This document shows, piece after piece, positions 30,927 through 43,338 of a stretch of DNA of 64,000 bases; the stretch's first letter is position 1, and each line of letters begins with the position of its first letter. Position numbers and translations under genes: made by a program. Location: contig NC_018218.1 of assembly GCF_000219625.1 (NCBI RefSeq), positions 5,704,001 through 5,768,000 on the forward strand. Direction: 5' to 3'. Source of the stretch: Zymoseptoria tritici IPO323. Taxonomy: Eukaryota; Ascomycota; Dothideomycetes; Mycosphaerellales; Mycosphaerellaceae. The notes beneath the pieces are model-generated. The model saw nothing but the letters and a program-made list of their open reading frames with translations, was not told the DNA's origin and made no database searches.

Positions 30927-33900
30927 ATGTCAATAACCAATGGACACGCGTCGGAGGCCACTGCCGACTTGACAAGGCCATCGCTCCAGCCTTCTCGCAG
31001 CGAGAGCGATCTGTCCGACCTGAACGACATTCCCATGACCAATGCCTCATCACCACACGGAGACGAACCACCGTCCGACGACGATGCCATTCACGACATG
31101 GCAACTTCAGAATTGGAGGAAGATGAGGATGCACCTGGTGAAGAGGACGAAGACTTTGACGCAGCTTCACCTACGCATGAGAGGGCGAATGGAATGGATC
31201 ACGACAGATCATCGTCCGAAGCTGGGTCCAGACCAGGCAAGCGGAAGGCGGAAGTTGATGATGAAGAATTGATGAAGCTGAATCCGGAGCTGTATGGCTT
31301 GCGTCGTAGTGTAAGGTCGATTTCATCCATCGCATCGATTCAGCCGCTGACATTGCTTCCAGGGCCGCGCCAGACCTAGCCGTCGAGTGGTACGTGCGCT
31401 CGCCATGTAAACATCGAGACACAGTACTGATAGTAAGCATAGGTCGATAGTTCCGACGAAGATGAAGACGACGAGGGCGCCGTTAACACCGGCAGACGGC
31501 GGAAACGTCAAAAGCTTGCCGCTGGCGGACCATGTATGTCACCCATCCCCAAATAATACGGTCCGCTTGCATTATGCTAACACGATACTTCAGCTTCAGC
31601 ACGAGCCGATAGAGAGTCTTCACGTCAGGCTTCGTCACCAGCCTCAGAGTCGGAAGAGGGTGGTACATATGGCGGTCAGCGTGGCCGCACCTTCGCCAAA
31701 AAGCACCGACAAAAGATGCAAGCCATTGCCTCAGGGGGTGGGACACCGCAACTGAGCGAGGTTCGCTTCTCTACACGACGGGCGGCAAAAGTCGCGAACT
31801 ACGATGAAGAGCAAGACCTGGGCATCAGCGAGGAGGACGACACCGAGACCGCAACACCACAATATTACTATGTCGAGGACGAATCACCCGCGATCGACCA
31901 GGTGCTGAACCACAGGCTCAAGGAGGGTGCTGGTGAGTCTTGTATTGCACACCTCAAAGCAGAGAACACTTCTGACCGAGCCGATGTAGATGCGAGCAAT
32001 GGTGACAAGCACGACTATGAGTTTTATGTAAGTCCATCCGACCACCCCACCTGTCCTCCTCAGACACTGACCTTCCCGTCCGACAGATCAAGTGGCAAGG
32101 TCAAGCACATTACCATGCCACATGGCATCCATGGGCCGAGCTATCGTCATACAAAGGCTTCCGCCGCCTCGAAAACTACTTCCGAAAAATCGTCAAGATC
32201 GAGATTCAATTGGCGACCGACCCCGACATCGCCGCCGAGGACAGAGAGAAATGGAACCTCGATCGGGAAGCATATCTCGACTCTCTGGTGGACTACAAGA
32301 AGGTGGAGCGTGTCATTGGTGCAAGAGATGGCGAAACAGAGAAAGAATACTACGTGAAGTGGAAGGGTCTATACTACGACTCGTGCACTTGGGAGACTGC
32401 GACGCTCGTCGCTCAGGAAGCGCAACACCAGATCGATCGATATCTCGACCGCTCGGCGAAGCTCCCGGTATCGGACAAGAATGAGCAGAACGTCAACACG
32501 CGGTCGTCGTACAAGCCATTCAGGACACAACCGGCCTACATCAAGGGTGGCGACCTTCGAGAATTTCAGATTCACGGCGTCAACTTCCTGGCGCATCACT
32601 GGTGCAAGGGAAACAATGTCATCCTCGCCGACGAGATGGGACTTGGCAAGACAGTCCAGACCGTGTCCTTCATGAATTGGCTACGAAACGATCGTCGACA
32701 AAATGGTCCCTTCATTGTCGTTGTACCTCTGTCAACCATGCCTGCGTGGGCCGACACCTTCGATCTGTGGACGCCGGACATCAACTACGTGGTCTACAAT
32801 GGCAACGAAGCCGCTCGCAAGATCATTCGAGATCACGAGTTGCTGGTCGATGGCAATCCCAAGAAAGTCAAGTTCAACGTCCTGCTCACGACTTACGAGT
32901 ACATCCTCGTCGACTCCGGCTTCTTGTCACAGCTGAAATGGCAATTCATGGCTGTGGACGAGGCTCATCGATTGAAGAACCGCGAGTCGCAGCTGTATGC
33001 GAAGCTCATGGATTTTGGCGCACCGAGTCGGCTCCTCATCACCGGCACGCCCATGCAAAATACCCTTAGTGAGCTGTCTGCGCTCATGGACTTCCTCATG
33101 CCCGGCAAGATCTTCGTCGACGACCAACTGGACTTGACCTCGGAGCATGCTAGCACGAAGCTTGCTGAACTCACCGACGCCATCTCCCCGTACATGATCC
33201 GACGCACGAAGCAAAAGGTGGAGAACGACCTGCCGCCTAAGACCGAGAAGATCATTCGTGTCGAGCTGTCCGATGTGCAGCTTGAGTACTACAAGAACAT
33301 TCTCACCCGGAATTACGCTGCGCTCAATGCTGGTAACAAGGCTGGCAAGACGTCGCTGCTCAACATCATGATGGAATTGAAGAAGGCCAGCAATCATCCG
33401 TTCATGTTCCCGAATGCAGAAGACAGGATTCTGGCTGGCAGTGACGCCCGCGACGACCAGCTCAAGGCACTGATTACATCAAGTGGCAAGATGATGCTTC
33501 TCGATCAGCTTCTCACAAAGATGAAGCGAGATGGCCACCGTGTGCTTATCTTCAGTCAAATGGTGAAGATGCTTGATATCCTCGGCGACTACCTGCAACT
33601 TCGTGGGCATCAGTTTCAGAGACTGGACGGCACAATCGCTGCAGGACCTCGACGAATGGCCATCGACCACTTCAACGCAAAAGACAGCCAAGATTTCTGC
33701 TTTCTGCTCTCGACTCGCGCTGGTGGGCTCGGTATCAACTTGATGACTGCCGATACTGTCATCATCTTCGATTCCGACTGGAACCCACAGGCCGATCTGC
33801 AGGCCATGGCCCGAGCACATCGCATTGGTCAGAAGAAGCCCGTCACCATCTACCGACTCGTCTCCAAGGACACTGTTGAAGAAGAAGTGCTCGAGCGCGC

Positions 33901-36103
33901 TCGCAACAAGCTGATGTTGGAGTTTATTACCATTCAGCGAGGTGTGACTGACAAAGATGCTCGCGAGCTCGGTGATCGAATGGCCAAGGTCGGTGCTAGC
34001 ACTTCCGAACCGACGTCTTCCGACGACATCTCGCGCATCTTGAAGCGACGTGGTCAGAAGATGTTTGAGCAGACTGGCAATCAGCGCAAGCTGGAAGAGT
34101 TGGATATCGATGCAGTTCTCGAGAACGCCGAAGAGCATCAGACCGAGCAGCCGCAAGGCATGACAACCGATGGTGGCGAGGAGTTCCTGCGCAGTTTCGA
34201 GTACACCGACGTCAAGATCGACCTCGAATGGGATGAGATCATTCCCAAGCATGAGCTCGACAAGATCAAGGAAGCCGATCGCAAGAAGCAGGAGGAAGCC
34301 TACCTTGCTTCTGTCATCGAGGACAGCCAGCCGCGTAAGCGCAAGGCACCCGGCGAAGATGGGCGTGATCAAAGAGCTGCGAAGAAGCGCGCAAGAGATC
34401 TCAACGCGAACGCTGATATTGACAACGACTCTGGCGACGATGATTCGGACCATGGCAGCGATCCTAAGCGGGCGCTTGGCGAGAAGGAGTGCCGCCACCT
34501 CATCCGCGCGTACGAACGGTTCGGGTCTATCGACGAGAAGCAGGATGAAATCATCAAAGAAGCTCGCCTCGTCGGCCGCGATGTCGATGTGGTGCGTGAC
34601 ACCCTCAAGGAGATCATCGATACTGCCATCCGGCTGCAGAAGGAGCAGGCTGATCAGCTTGCCGAGATCGAACGGACTACGAACAAGCCCATCACGAAGA
34701 AAGAGCGCAAAGCTGTTCTTTTCGACTTCCGCGGTGTGAAGCGTCTGAACGCTCAGACATTGACTGATCGACCCGAGGAGATGAAGATGGTGCGAGATTG
34801 CGTCGACCAGACTCCTGATTGGAGAACATTTCGTGTGCCCGAAGCCCAGAAGCCTGCATCGTACACCGCAGAGTGGGGTGCGAAGGAGGATGGTATGCTC
34901 TGTGTTGGTATCGCAAGGCATGGGTACGGCGCATGGATCCCCATCCGAGACGATCCCGATCTCGGATTGACTGAGAAGTTCTACCTTGAAGAACACCGTG
35001 TGGGAGCTAAGGAAGCGCGCAGTACCGGTGGCGACGAAGTCAAGCAGGCCAAGTCTCCTGGTGCTGTTCACCTTGTGCGACGTGCGAACTACCTCATCAG
35101 TGTTCTCAAGGACAAGCTCAGCAACGGCACCAACCAGGCGGCTAAGCGGGCACTCGAGAACCATCACCGGAACAACCGCAAGCATCTGGGTCAAGGTCGC
35201 ATATCCACGCCGGGACACGCCGGCAGTCCAGGACCTTCCGGTCACCGCAAGAGTCACGCTGGCGATAGTAGGATGCACCAGTCGGACATTCGCAACAGCT
35301 TGAAGCATGGCTCTCCCAATGGACACCTTAGAAGGGATGACCGGAAACCGCGCTACAGCGAGGAGCGCAGGACAGGCCACCATCGCAATCACAGCTCACC
35401 CATGAACGGCGCCTCCAGGACTATGTCCGAGGCCGACCAGCGTGTCCGCAAGATCATGGAGCCCATTCAAAGCACCCTCATCAAGGTCTCCGGCGCTACC
35501 AAGAAGAAGATGCCTGAAGACGATGCGCGTTTGAAGATGATCAAGATGGGACTCGTGGCTATCGGCAACCACATCACGACGCAGGTCCAGAACAATGGCC
35601 AAGCGAGCTTCGAAGACAAGCTCTGGGACTACGTTTCGGAGCATCATTGGCCACAGTCCAAGTCGAGCGACAAGCGTGTCTCTGGTCACAAGCTTCGCGA
35701 TATGTATAAGAAGATCTCTGGCAAGGACAATGCCGCGGCGGCTTCCAAGACGAGTCCGACCAAGCCACGTCCTGCTGCTACTGAGGCTGGAGCTTCAAAG
35801 CCGGCTTCCAATGGCACGACTCCGGCTGTGAAGACAGAAGCTGTCAAGGTCGAGCCGACGACGGCCGAGTTGCCGAAGGAAGAGTCTGTCAAGGACGAAG
35901 TGCCTGTGAAAGCCATCGAGACGAAATCGGCGAACGAACGGCCAAGCAAGCTCGAAGACGTCAAGACGGAGTTAAAGCCAATCGAGCCGCCGGTCGAAGA
36001 GAAGGCATTCGCACAGGAATCAGCACCCAAAGACGAGGCGCAGAACGGCGAGACAAAGCCGGAGGTCAAGCCCGAGGCTTTGCCGGAGGTTGCTGCGCGA
36101 TAG
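30927..36103 (+). CDS. CHD1: Chromodomain helicase-DNA-binding protein 1 (Chd1/Hrp1)
   Basis: Six exons: 30927-31310, 31363-31389, 31443-31533, 31594-31932, 31990-32027 and 32087-36103, giving 1631 residues. Chd1 is an ATP-dependent remodeller that spaces nucleosomes in transcribed genes. The acidic N-terminus precedes a double chromodomain: the first spans the last introns (FYIKWQGQAHYHATW), the second is at about 364-415 (VERVIG ... YYVKWKGLYYDSCTW). The SNF2 ATPase has ILADEMGLGKT near 471, the DEAH box (VDEAHRLKN) near 583, and the helicase C lobe at about 760-890 (SQMVKMLDILGDYL ... ARAHRIGQKK). A SANT/SLIDE-type region and the C-terminal Chd1 domain (RVRKIMEPIQSTL ... LWDYVSEHHWP, about 1400-1500) follow, then a Lys/Glu/Pro tail. 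The 57-nt intron at 31933-31989 is a multiple of three without stops. Confidence 0.95.
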
Positions 36104-36973
36104 AAGGGACGTCCTGGGCTGAAGCAGTCATGATGGAAGAATACAAGCTATGTGGGCATCACATGTACGAGAGCCGTACGGCGGATTAATGAGGAGTCGA
36201 TCACAGCATGAAGAAGATGTTCTAACGCATACGATACACAATCAATGGCGCACAAAATATTCTTCGATTCATCGTTACCAGCGTTTGCATTACATGGAGA
36301 CGACAGACGGGTCGTGGGCAAGGAGAGACGACGTCGGCGAACGCGTCTCGGTCCATTCTTCCAAAGGCGTTTTCTGTGGGGTCCGCTGGGTTTCTCCAGC
36401 AAGAAAAGAAACAGGTGAAGAGCTTGTACACCATGAGAGGCAATTGCAGCAGGAGACGAGATGGATGTGGGAGTGGCGGAATGGTTACTGTGGATGGATG
36501 TATGAGTGAGTAGTCTACGAGGAATCTGTAGGACTACACCAATGGAGTTCCAGCAGTTGATGAATTGATAGACGTTCCTCGACAATCGCTCGGGCTCATA
36601 GAAAAGGCTGCGAGCGACATGCAAAGAGACACACGCAATGGTTCACTCGGGCTCCAGTATTTGCGAACGGTATCCATCCTTTCATCATCGATACGACTTT
36701 GAGATGGGATGCAGTCATCTTGCATTGTACCTGGCGCCAGCTCCAAGTTCCCGAATTGCGTGACAGACCCACCCCGCTCACAGACAATGAAGGTTGTAGA
36801 GCTTGTGGATGGCGCCATGCATACTTGCCAATGAGCCATAGCGGAAGAGAGACCATCCGGTAACACATATAGACCTCTTGCTGCTTGCAGCCTTTGAAAG
36901 CTGTTCAATATCGTCTCAGCACGAACCGATCTCAAGAGAAGCCCCCCCCTTCAAGCAGCTCAAACAACTCACC
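36104..36973. other. Intergenic
   Basis: Between CHD1 and the carbonic anhydrase gene on the same strand. Open frames on both strands show no domain. The last 80 bases look like leader sequence. Confidence 0.5.
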
Positions 36974-37579
36974 ATGTCCACCGAACTTCAACAAAACCTC
37001 GCGGCTTCCAACGAGAAGTACGCCGCCTCCTTCACCAAAGGCCACCTTGCCCTCCCTCCAGCGAAGAAGTACCTCGTCGGTGAGCCGAGCGCCCATCCAC
37101 CATGCCCGACTCCTCCTGACCATTTCATTCAGTAACCTGCATGGACGCCCGCATCGACCCAGCCGCCGCCTTTGGCATCGACCTCGGCGACGCCCACGTA
37201 ATCCGCAACGCAGGCGGCAACGCCAAAGACGCTCTGCGATCCATCCTGATCTCGCAGCATCTGCTCGGAACCCGGGAGATCATCCTCGTGAAACACGTAA
37301 GCCATCACCTGCCATACTACCAGATCGAACAAGACTGACTGAAAGCAGACCGGCTGCGGCATGCTCACTTTCCAAAACACCGATGCCTTGAAAGCTGTGG
37401 CCTCGAATGTGGGCACCGGCGTTCTGGCTTCGACGTATGACTTCCAACCGTTCGGCGACTTGGAGCAGGCTGTCAAAGACGACGTGGCGTGGTTACAGGG
37501 CCATAGCGCGTTGGTGGAGCGGACGGTTAGTGGGTGGGTGTATGAAGTCGAGACGGGAAAGACGAAGCGGATCGTGTGA
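36974..37579 (+). CDS. Short beta-class carbonic anhydrase
   Basis: Exons are 36974-37079, 37133-37296 and 37349-37579, giving 166 residues. The family interconverts CO2 and bicarbonate. The beta-class zinc site is intact: Cys38 with the Asp40/Arg42 dyad in TCMDARID, and His90 with Cys93 in VKHTGCGM; the second intron falls exactly after His90. [21 protein letters not shown] is the usual helix after the first motif. At 166 residues it belongs with the small beta-class enzymes of fungi and bacteria rather than the longer Nce103 type, so it may serve a secondary or sulfur/CO2-sensing role, which is inference. No targeting signal is evident. Confidence 0.9.
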
Positions 37580-38652
37580 GCGAGTGTGCCTCAGCCCGGT
37601 GAGGTGAGGTGAAGTGGTAGAGAAATGTTCATCAAGGTGTCCGTTTTGTCATCAACCATGTCTTCTTTTCATTTTTGCACTAAAACGTAGATAGTCAGTC
37701 GTACGCAGTACTGCGCTTCTGATTTACAGTGTAACGCGGCAAGGAGTGCTTCATTGCAACTCGTGTACAGCGCCAGCAAAACAAAGCCATATGTCCCGAT
37801 TCCGCAACCCAACGCCGGAAAAGATTTTTGGGGTATTTTGACAGAGGCCGTAAAGCAACGCAGAAAGCTCAGCGGAGGCCAAGTCCGCGAGCGAATAAAG
37901 CAAAGATCGTGAGAACGCCACCCAAGCATATAAGTGCAGAACAGCTGAGACAGTCTTCTGTGAATCTCGACTTTCCTCCTGTTATTTTCCGGACATTTGC
38001 ACATCTGTGCCGAAGCTCCCATGGCCTCGGTGAAGAGGCAAATACCACTGAATGCCGTCGTGATTCTGCTGGAGGTTTCGAAGCAGAAGGAAATGCTTGC
38101 CCTAGTCTATGCGCCGTAGACAAGCATTGTGAACGACACTGCTCGCTGTTGGACGAGAGCTGTTCCGATAACACTCCCGTAGTGAGATCGACGATGGATC
38201 GAGGATTGGTGGCCAGCGGGTGCTGCTGATGCATGCACGCCTGACTCGGCTATTCGAAAGATAGACATGGGCCAGAGAATAGTACGATCGAATGTTCATG
38301 AACTTCGTACTCCGACCATGCCATTGCTGCCGGAACCGTTCGTAAAAGCAGGCGAATTAGCGCTCGAAGCAAAGTCCTGCTGGGACATGTCAGTAACCGC
38401 GCCACACGTAAAAGCTGACATGGGCAACGATGAAACGGTTTGGAGTCGTGGGACGGTTTGGAGGCGGGAGAACTTGCCGATGGTCTGCTGATCGCAAATC
38501 TGAAGCGGCTGGTATAAAAATTCGTGTAGAGCACGCTCATAGCCTTGACAGGCGAGCTCGAACTTTCCAGACTTGCTTCGAAATGCTCCAACAGTCCCAT
38601 GGCTTCCCTCCCGCACCGCCGCTCCGCTCGCCTCACGGAAAGGATAGCCCTG
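37580..38652. other. Convergent intergenic region
   Basis: Lies between the carbonic anhydrase (+) and MED19 (-). Frames at 37828-38229 (+) and 38296-38616 (-) were looked at and show no family features. Nothing else is visible. Confidence 0.45.
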
Positions 38653-39908
38653 TCACATGAAACTCACCTTTCGCTTCTGACGCTTGGCCCCGCTGCCACG
38701 CCGACCAGTATCGTCGACGCCGCCTGTGCTATAGCCGTCGTCTTCGAAACCCTGCTGATAGCCCTCGTAGCTGGTGTCGTCGTATCGGCGCCGCTTGTTG
38801 CTTCGATCCGGTCTCGATAGGCTCCTAGGAGAGGCCGGAGCGGAGTTCCGCGCACCCGCACCAGGAGACGTCTTTGCGAAAGCACTCGTCCCTGACAACT
38901 TCGCCGCATTCGGTGTGTTCCCACCTTTCGTCGCGACGGCAGGTGCGATTGCCTCGTCCAAGCCCAACATGCTTTTCCATTGCTCGTGCTCTTTGGCCGG
39001 CAGGCGACCTGGCTTCATCCGTAGTGCGTCATCCAGCTTGTTAAGCAGGTCTTCTTGCACATCCGCTTTGTCCATCCGCATAGGCTCGCAGTGATTCTCC
39101 CACAGGGTTGCGCCATTACCGGCATCATTGTTCCACATCGGATCGAGTAGTCCTTCGAGTTCATGCAAATTGCTCTGGGCCTTATTCAGTCCTTCGAGTC
39201 CGAGCTTCTTAACCTTGTTCGCGTAGGACTTTCGCAACACATTGATCTTCTCGCCCGTGACTGGATCCCTGCGGGCCACTGCGGCTTGTATGCGCTTCAA
39301 GTCGTACAGCTGGATGAGATCTTGGCTCGGATGCGGCCGCGAAATTGCTATAGCTGAGAGGGAGAGACAGTTTAGCAATGCATCGCGCATGTCAGAGATG
39401 CGCGCAGGGAATACTTACGGGCCGTGGAGAGTTTATAGAGCACGCCCGCGCCTGGAACTGGCGCTGTTATATCTCCACCTGCCCCTTCTCTTTCATGATC
39501 AGTCCTTCTGTGCTCAGCATCCACACTCGACACGCCGTCATTTCCACTCTCTGGCCGATCCGTCATCTCTGCATCACCGTCATGATCCCGCCTCGCATAG
39601 CCTTCATCTTCACCCGCAGGCGTCTGATGCCCACTATCTCCACCTCCCTCACTACCTGCGCCTCGTCCTGCCATGTGCCCAAGATATCCAGCCGTGCTCG
39701 GCGGTGTCGGAAACGTAGTCGATGTGCCACTCCCGGTCGGCTGTGCGGGTAGTGTGTGCGCCGTCCATGACGGAGACATTCGCACACTCGGAGGTGGAGT
39801 CTGCGGCGGCACGAAGTGTCTCGTGTCGACGGTCGGTTGTGGACTTGCTGGTGAATATGATTCTAGTCTCTGACGCTTTGGCGATCGCTCTCCGTCACTG
39901 GTGGACAT
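38653..39908 (-). CDS. MED19: Mediator complex subunit 19 (Med19/Rox3)
   Basis: Two exons on the minus strand, 39908-39419 and 39353-38653, giving 396 residues; the 65-nt intron is in phase 1. Med19 is a head-module subunit linking Mediator to RNA polymerase II. The first about 145 residues are disordered Ser/Pro/Thr text. The conserved core starts near the splice junction: YKLSTARP, then IAISRPHPSQDLIQLYDL, VTGEKINVLRKSYANKVKKL, and the LPAKEHEQWKSMLG motif. The tail is basic (KRRRYDDTS, GAKRQKRKVSFM). The Met at 39908 was chosen as the first one fitting the family, although the frame stays open further upstream. RAD10 is transcribed divergently. Confidence 0.9.
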
Positions 39909-40487
39909 CGGATGCGGTCTCACGAGCACGCCGTGACCGTCGCAAGGTGATGATTGTGGGATCGGCGTATGCGTTTCGGATCGGACGTGGCGAGGATAGG
40001 CGGAGTATGGATATCGTGATAGATGCGTGGGAGGGGAATGAGCGGATTGGCCGTCACCGGGCGGAATCGACGGCGGAAAGCCAGGCCTGTCTTCCGCGGC
40101 CGACGGCAATCTACGGCGCTCGCAGCACACCCGTCGTCATGCAGCGCGATGAGCTGGCAGATCTGCTCCAAGTATCGGGGGTTCTGATCGGAGTGGTGGG
40201 TGGTGAGTGGTGGGCGGAGGGTGCGCTCGACGACGGCGAGGTTGATGCGTTGGAGGATGTGGTTGTCTGCAGCAGAAACGGCGGGAAGGCCGAGTGGATC
40301 CGCATTGTCGCGCTAGAAGGAGTTTAAATCGTCAGGCACAAAGGCGCACTTCATTGTCCGTGACGACTCCTTCTCATTCACAATTTGTCCGTTTCACATG
40401 TGACGGCGCGACAGTGATGAGGAAAGACGTTTGAAGACGCACATGGACGATTTCACTCAGATCTGACGACTCTGTGACAATCTCAAG
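39909..40487. promoter_or_regulatory. Divergent promoter region of MED19 and RAD10
   Basis: About 580 bases with both leaders. A plus-strand frame (39722-40327) overlaps MED19 antisense and is not supported. Confidence 0.5.
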
Positions 40488-41678
40488 ATGGCCGACGAGA
40501 TTGAAGATAGTGGCCCCATGGTGTCTCGCACCGCCACGTCAGGACCAGCACCGCGGCAGAACAATGGACAAACGGCATCCCGGCCAAGCAATCAACCTGG
40601 GTTCGACCGCCGGACTGGACCAGCTTCTGCTACAAAGACTGGAGTCGTGCAGCCAACACCTCAAGCACTACCTAGACGAACTGGACCAGCAGCCATAATT
40701 GTGTCTCCTCGTCAAAAAGGCAACCCAGTACTGGAGAGGATCAAGTCGATGCCATGGGAATATGGTGATATTGCAGCAGACTATGTGCTCGGTGTCACTA
40801 CCTGTGCTTTGTTCCTGAGTTTGAAGTATCATCGACTGCACCCGGAGTACATCTACACTCGCATCAAAGCTCTCCAGGGCAAGTTTGCCTTGCGCATTAT
40901 CCTCTGCATGGTGGATATTCAGAACCACGAGGAGACCTTGAAGGAGCTCAGCAAAACCAGCGTCATCAATAACGTGACAGTGATACTATGCTGGTCCGCA
41001 GCGGAAGGCGGGAGGTACCTTGAGCTGTTCAAGACATACGAGAACGCTGCACCGACGTCCATCAAACAGCACCAATCCACGACATACAGCGATCGTCTGA
41101 TCGATTTCGTAACAACGCCTCGTTCGATCAACAAGACCGATGCGGTTTCGCTCGTGGCTCAGTTTGGCTCGATTAGAGCAGCTGTCAATGCCAGGCACGA
41201 AGACGTCTCGGTGATTGCAGGGTTCGGAGAGAAGAAAGTGCAAAAATGGTGCGACAGTGTTCGAGAGCCGTTCCGAGTCCAACGTGCGGCCAAGCGCGGA
41301 ATAGATCTTGAGGGATTGAATCTGCTGAGCCAGCCTGTATCGAGAGCACCGACACTTTCACGCGATATCACCAGAGAAGACAGCGACACCCCAGATGCCG
41401 GAGCGAGGCCTCCAGTGTTCAAGAAGTCTTCTAGCATGGCCACGACTACTGCTGATGCAGACCGACGACCACAATCACGCCTAGCAGAAGCGACAGTTCC
41501 AGACGATGAGTTTGACGACGACGAAGAGGCTTTGAGAGAGCTGATCACGAAGCCGGCAAAGCCACCTCAAGCTGCAAGCAGCAAAGATACAGCCGAAGAG
41601 CCGAAGAAGAGAAAGGCCAACGAAGACCCTGTCAGCGATGGTATCATGGCAGCGCTGAGCAAGCTACGAAAATCATGA
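40488..41678 (+). CDS. RAD10: DNA repair protein Rad10/ERCC1
   Basis: Single exon, 396 residues. Rad10 is the non-catalytic partner of the Rad1/XPF structure-specific endonuclease in nucleotide excision repair, cross-link repair and single-strand annealing. A disordered N-terminus is followed by the central nuclease-like domain (about 80-190): NPVLERIKSMPWEYGDIAAD, YVLGVTTCALFLSLKYHRLH and RILLCMVDIQNHE-like text. A tandem helix-hairpin-helix domain that binds Rad1 lies at about 200-270 (SINKTDAVSLVAQFGSIRAA, VIAGFGEKKVQKW). The extended acidic/basic C-terminal tail of about 130 residues ends in a KKRK patch and a Leu-rich end, as in other filamentous fungi. It ends 80 bp from the convergent Zn2Cys6 gene. 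Confidence 0.96.
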   Translation: MADEIEDSGPMVSRTATSGPAPRQNNGQTASRPSNQPGFDRRTGPASATKTGVVQPTPQALPRRTGPAAIIVSPRQKGNPVLERIKSMPWEYGDIAADYVLGVTTCALFLSLKYHRLHPEYIYTRIKALQGKFALRIILCMVDIQNHEETLKELSKTSVINNVTVILCWSAAEGGRYLELFKTYENAAPTSIKQHQSTTYSDRLIDFVTTPRSINKTDAVSLVAQFGSIRAAVNARHEDVSVIAGFGEKKVQKWCDSVREPFRVQRAAKRGIDLEGLNLLSQPVSRAPTLSRDITREDSDTPDAGARPPVFKKSSSMATTTADADRRPQSRLAEATVPDDEFDDDEEALRELITKPAKPPQAASSKDTAEEPKKRKANEDPVSDGIMAALSKLRKS

Positions 41679-41758
41679 AAGAATCTCTCTCAGAGGATTG
41701 ATTCTCTACATCAGCAGCGGTCTATTCCAACACCAGCAAAGATTGGGATCGTCAGGTT

Positions 41759-42966
41759 TCACGACCAATCAAGATCCTCCACCAGCTGCTTTGCAAACAT
41801 GGCATTCTTCAGACAATGATGCTCGCCATCCTTGGTCTCTCCTGGCCTCCGCAGGGTACCCATCTTGTTACCACGGGGATAATCTTTTGGCAGCGGTAGC
41901 TTATGCCATCGATTCTGCCTTTCCTCCATCTGCCCTAGCAACTGCATGAAATATGGACAGCACGCATCGCCATTAGCAGGACCGTGGACTTCAACTCTGA
42001 CCACTTTCTTGGTCATACTTCGCCACTCATCCGGACTGAGGTCTAGAATGAACGACGCTGCGCAACCCAGGTCACCGGTGTGAAGATGAGAATTCGAGTC
42101 GCTGAGATCTGCGAGTCGGAACTTCTTCGTCTCTTCTGCGGTTGTCGCGCGTTCAGATTCCTGGCTTATGCTATCGAGGATCTTGCCGAATCGTTCGGCG
42201 ATGCTGACGAGGAGTGTGCCGAGCAACTCTGTGTTCTGAAGACCGGTGATGAAGCGGATTGGGCATTCGGTACATGTCAGCAGGCTGGAGGCCGTTTGCA
42301 TTGCTTCTCGAAGAGGATGTAGAGCGAAGGGAAAGGCGAAAGATTCGTCCATCGTTTGAATGGTGTTGAGGGTCAGGTATAGGGTTGAGAGGCATGCGCA
42401 TTTCGGAGCGGGGCCTGTCGGAAGAGACATTTCTACTGGTTCAAGGTGGAAGTCGTCTCCGAGAAGCGTACCGTCTATGTTGGCCGGCATTTCGAGCGGC
42501 GGTATAAACGTTGACTCGGAGTGGGATGTGCTGTTGTCCGGTGTGAGGGACGGTACTGCAGCCCAGTCATCGGTCAGCCAGGGTTGAACAGTACCACCTG
42601 GTGTGAACGGTGCATCATAGTGACCAGAATCGAAGGTCGCTTCATCGGCTTGTGCCGTTGGTCGCATTGATTTGAACCTCGTGGTCTTGGTTCCTGCCTT
42701 CGTGCTTGGAGCACCTTCGTCCGTCCGCTGTCGTTTCTTTGGACGTCCCATCGTATGCTGTGGCGAGTAGACGCAGACGATATTCTCCCGCTGACATCGA
42801 GCGCATAGAGGTCGTTCGCCGCCGCATTTGAGCTTCTTGAACCCTGTCGACGTTCAACATGTGGTCTGCTTCTACATGATGCGAGTTGGGACCACGTACG
42901 GCACTCATCACAAGCTGCTCTCAGCTTGACGTTCCCTTCGTTCTCCTGGGACGACTCGGCTGTCAT
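41759..42966 (-). CDS. Zn2Cys6 transcription factor, short form
   Basis: Two exons on the minus strand, 42966-42900 and 42843-41759, giving 383 residues. The 56-nt phase-1 intron interrupts the zinc cluster between its second cysteine and the basic stretch; splicing restores CDECRFKKLKC ... CARCQRENIVC with Cys19, 22, 29, 36, 39 and 46. A basic patch (MGRPKKRQRT) follows. The rest lacks the large fungal-specific regulator domain of the other two Zn2Cys6 proteins. It has instead a C-terminal helical region with scattered cysteines (CACLSTLYLTLNTIQ; TCTECPIRF; GCAASFILDLSPDEW), the arrangement seen in AflR-like and other short pathway regulators. No biosynthetic cluster is adjacent, so the target is unknown. 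Confidence 0.85.
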
Positions 42967-43338
42967 ACTGCTCTGTCTGCCAGGGGTTTCGATCGGGGGA
43001 TGGGGTCAAACCGAGAGTTATAGAGTAATATGTTGACGAAAGTCACAAACGAGTCTTTTGATACACGGGTAAAAAATGCGTACTGCTCGAAGGGAGACTC
43101 TATCTCTACTGTGCTGTTCTTTCAGGTGGCTGATCTGCAAGTGTGATCCTTCGCGCATTGATTTGCCGTGAGGTTGAAGTGGTTCGACTTTTGGCCGGAG
43201 TGGCCCACTGCTTTTGCCGCTCTGTGTGAGGATTGATCGACGCATGTGCTCGTGAAATTTTGGGGAAGCTTTCATCGTTTCTTGAATTTATCCGAATCGT
43301 TTGAACATCGTCGCCTGTTTCGCATAACGCTCGCAACA
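42967..43338. promoter_or_regulatory. Divergent promoter region
   Basis: About 370 bases between the short Zn2Cys6 gene (-) and ERB1 (+). No other feature is recognised. Confidence 0.5.

Noticed and set aside
33479..35392. 637-residue minus-strand open frame antisense to CHD1.
   Set aside because: CHD1 is unmistakable on the plus strand; the antisense frame is a codon-bias shadow.
38267..38616. Small frames on both strands between the carbonic anhydrase and MED19 genes.
   Set aside because: No features, and the two strands are equally open; treated as 3' UTR or intergenic.
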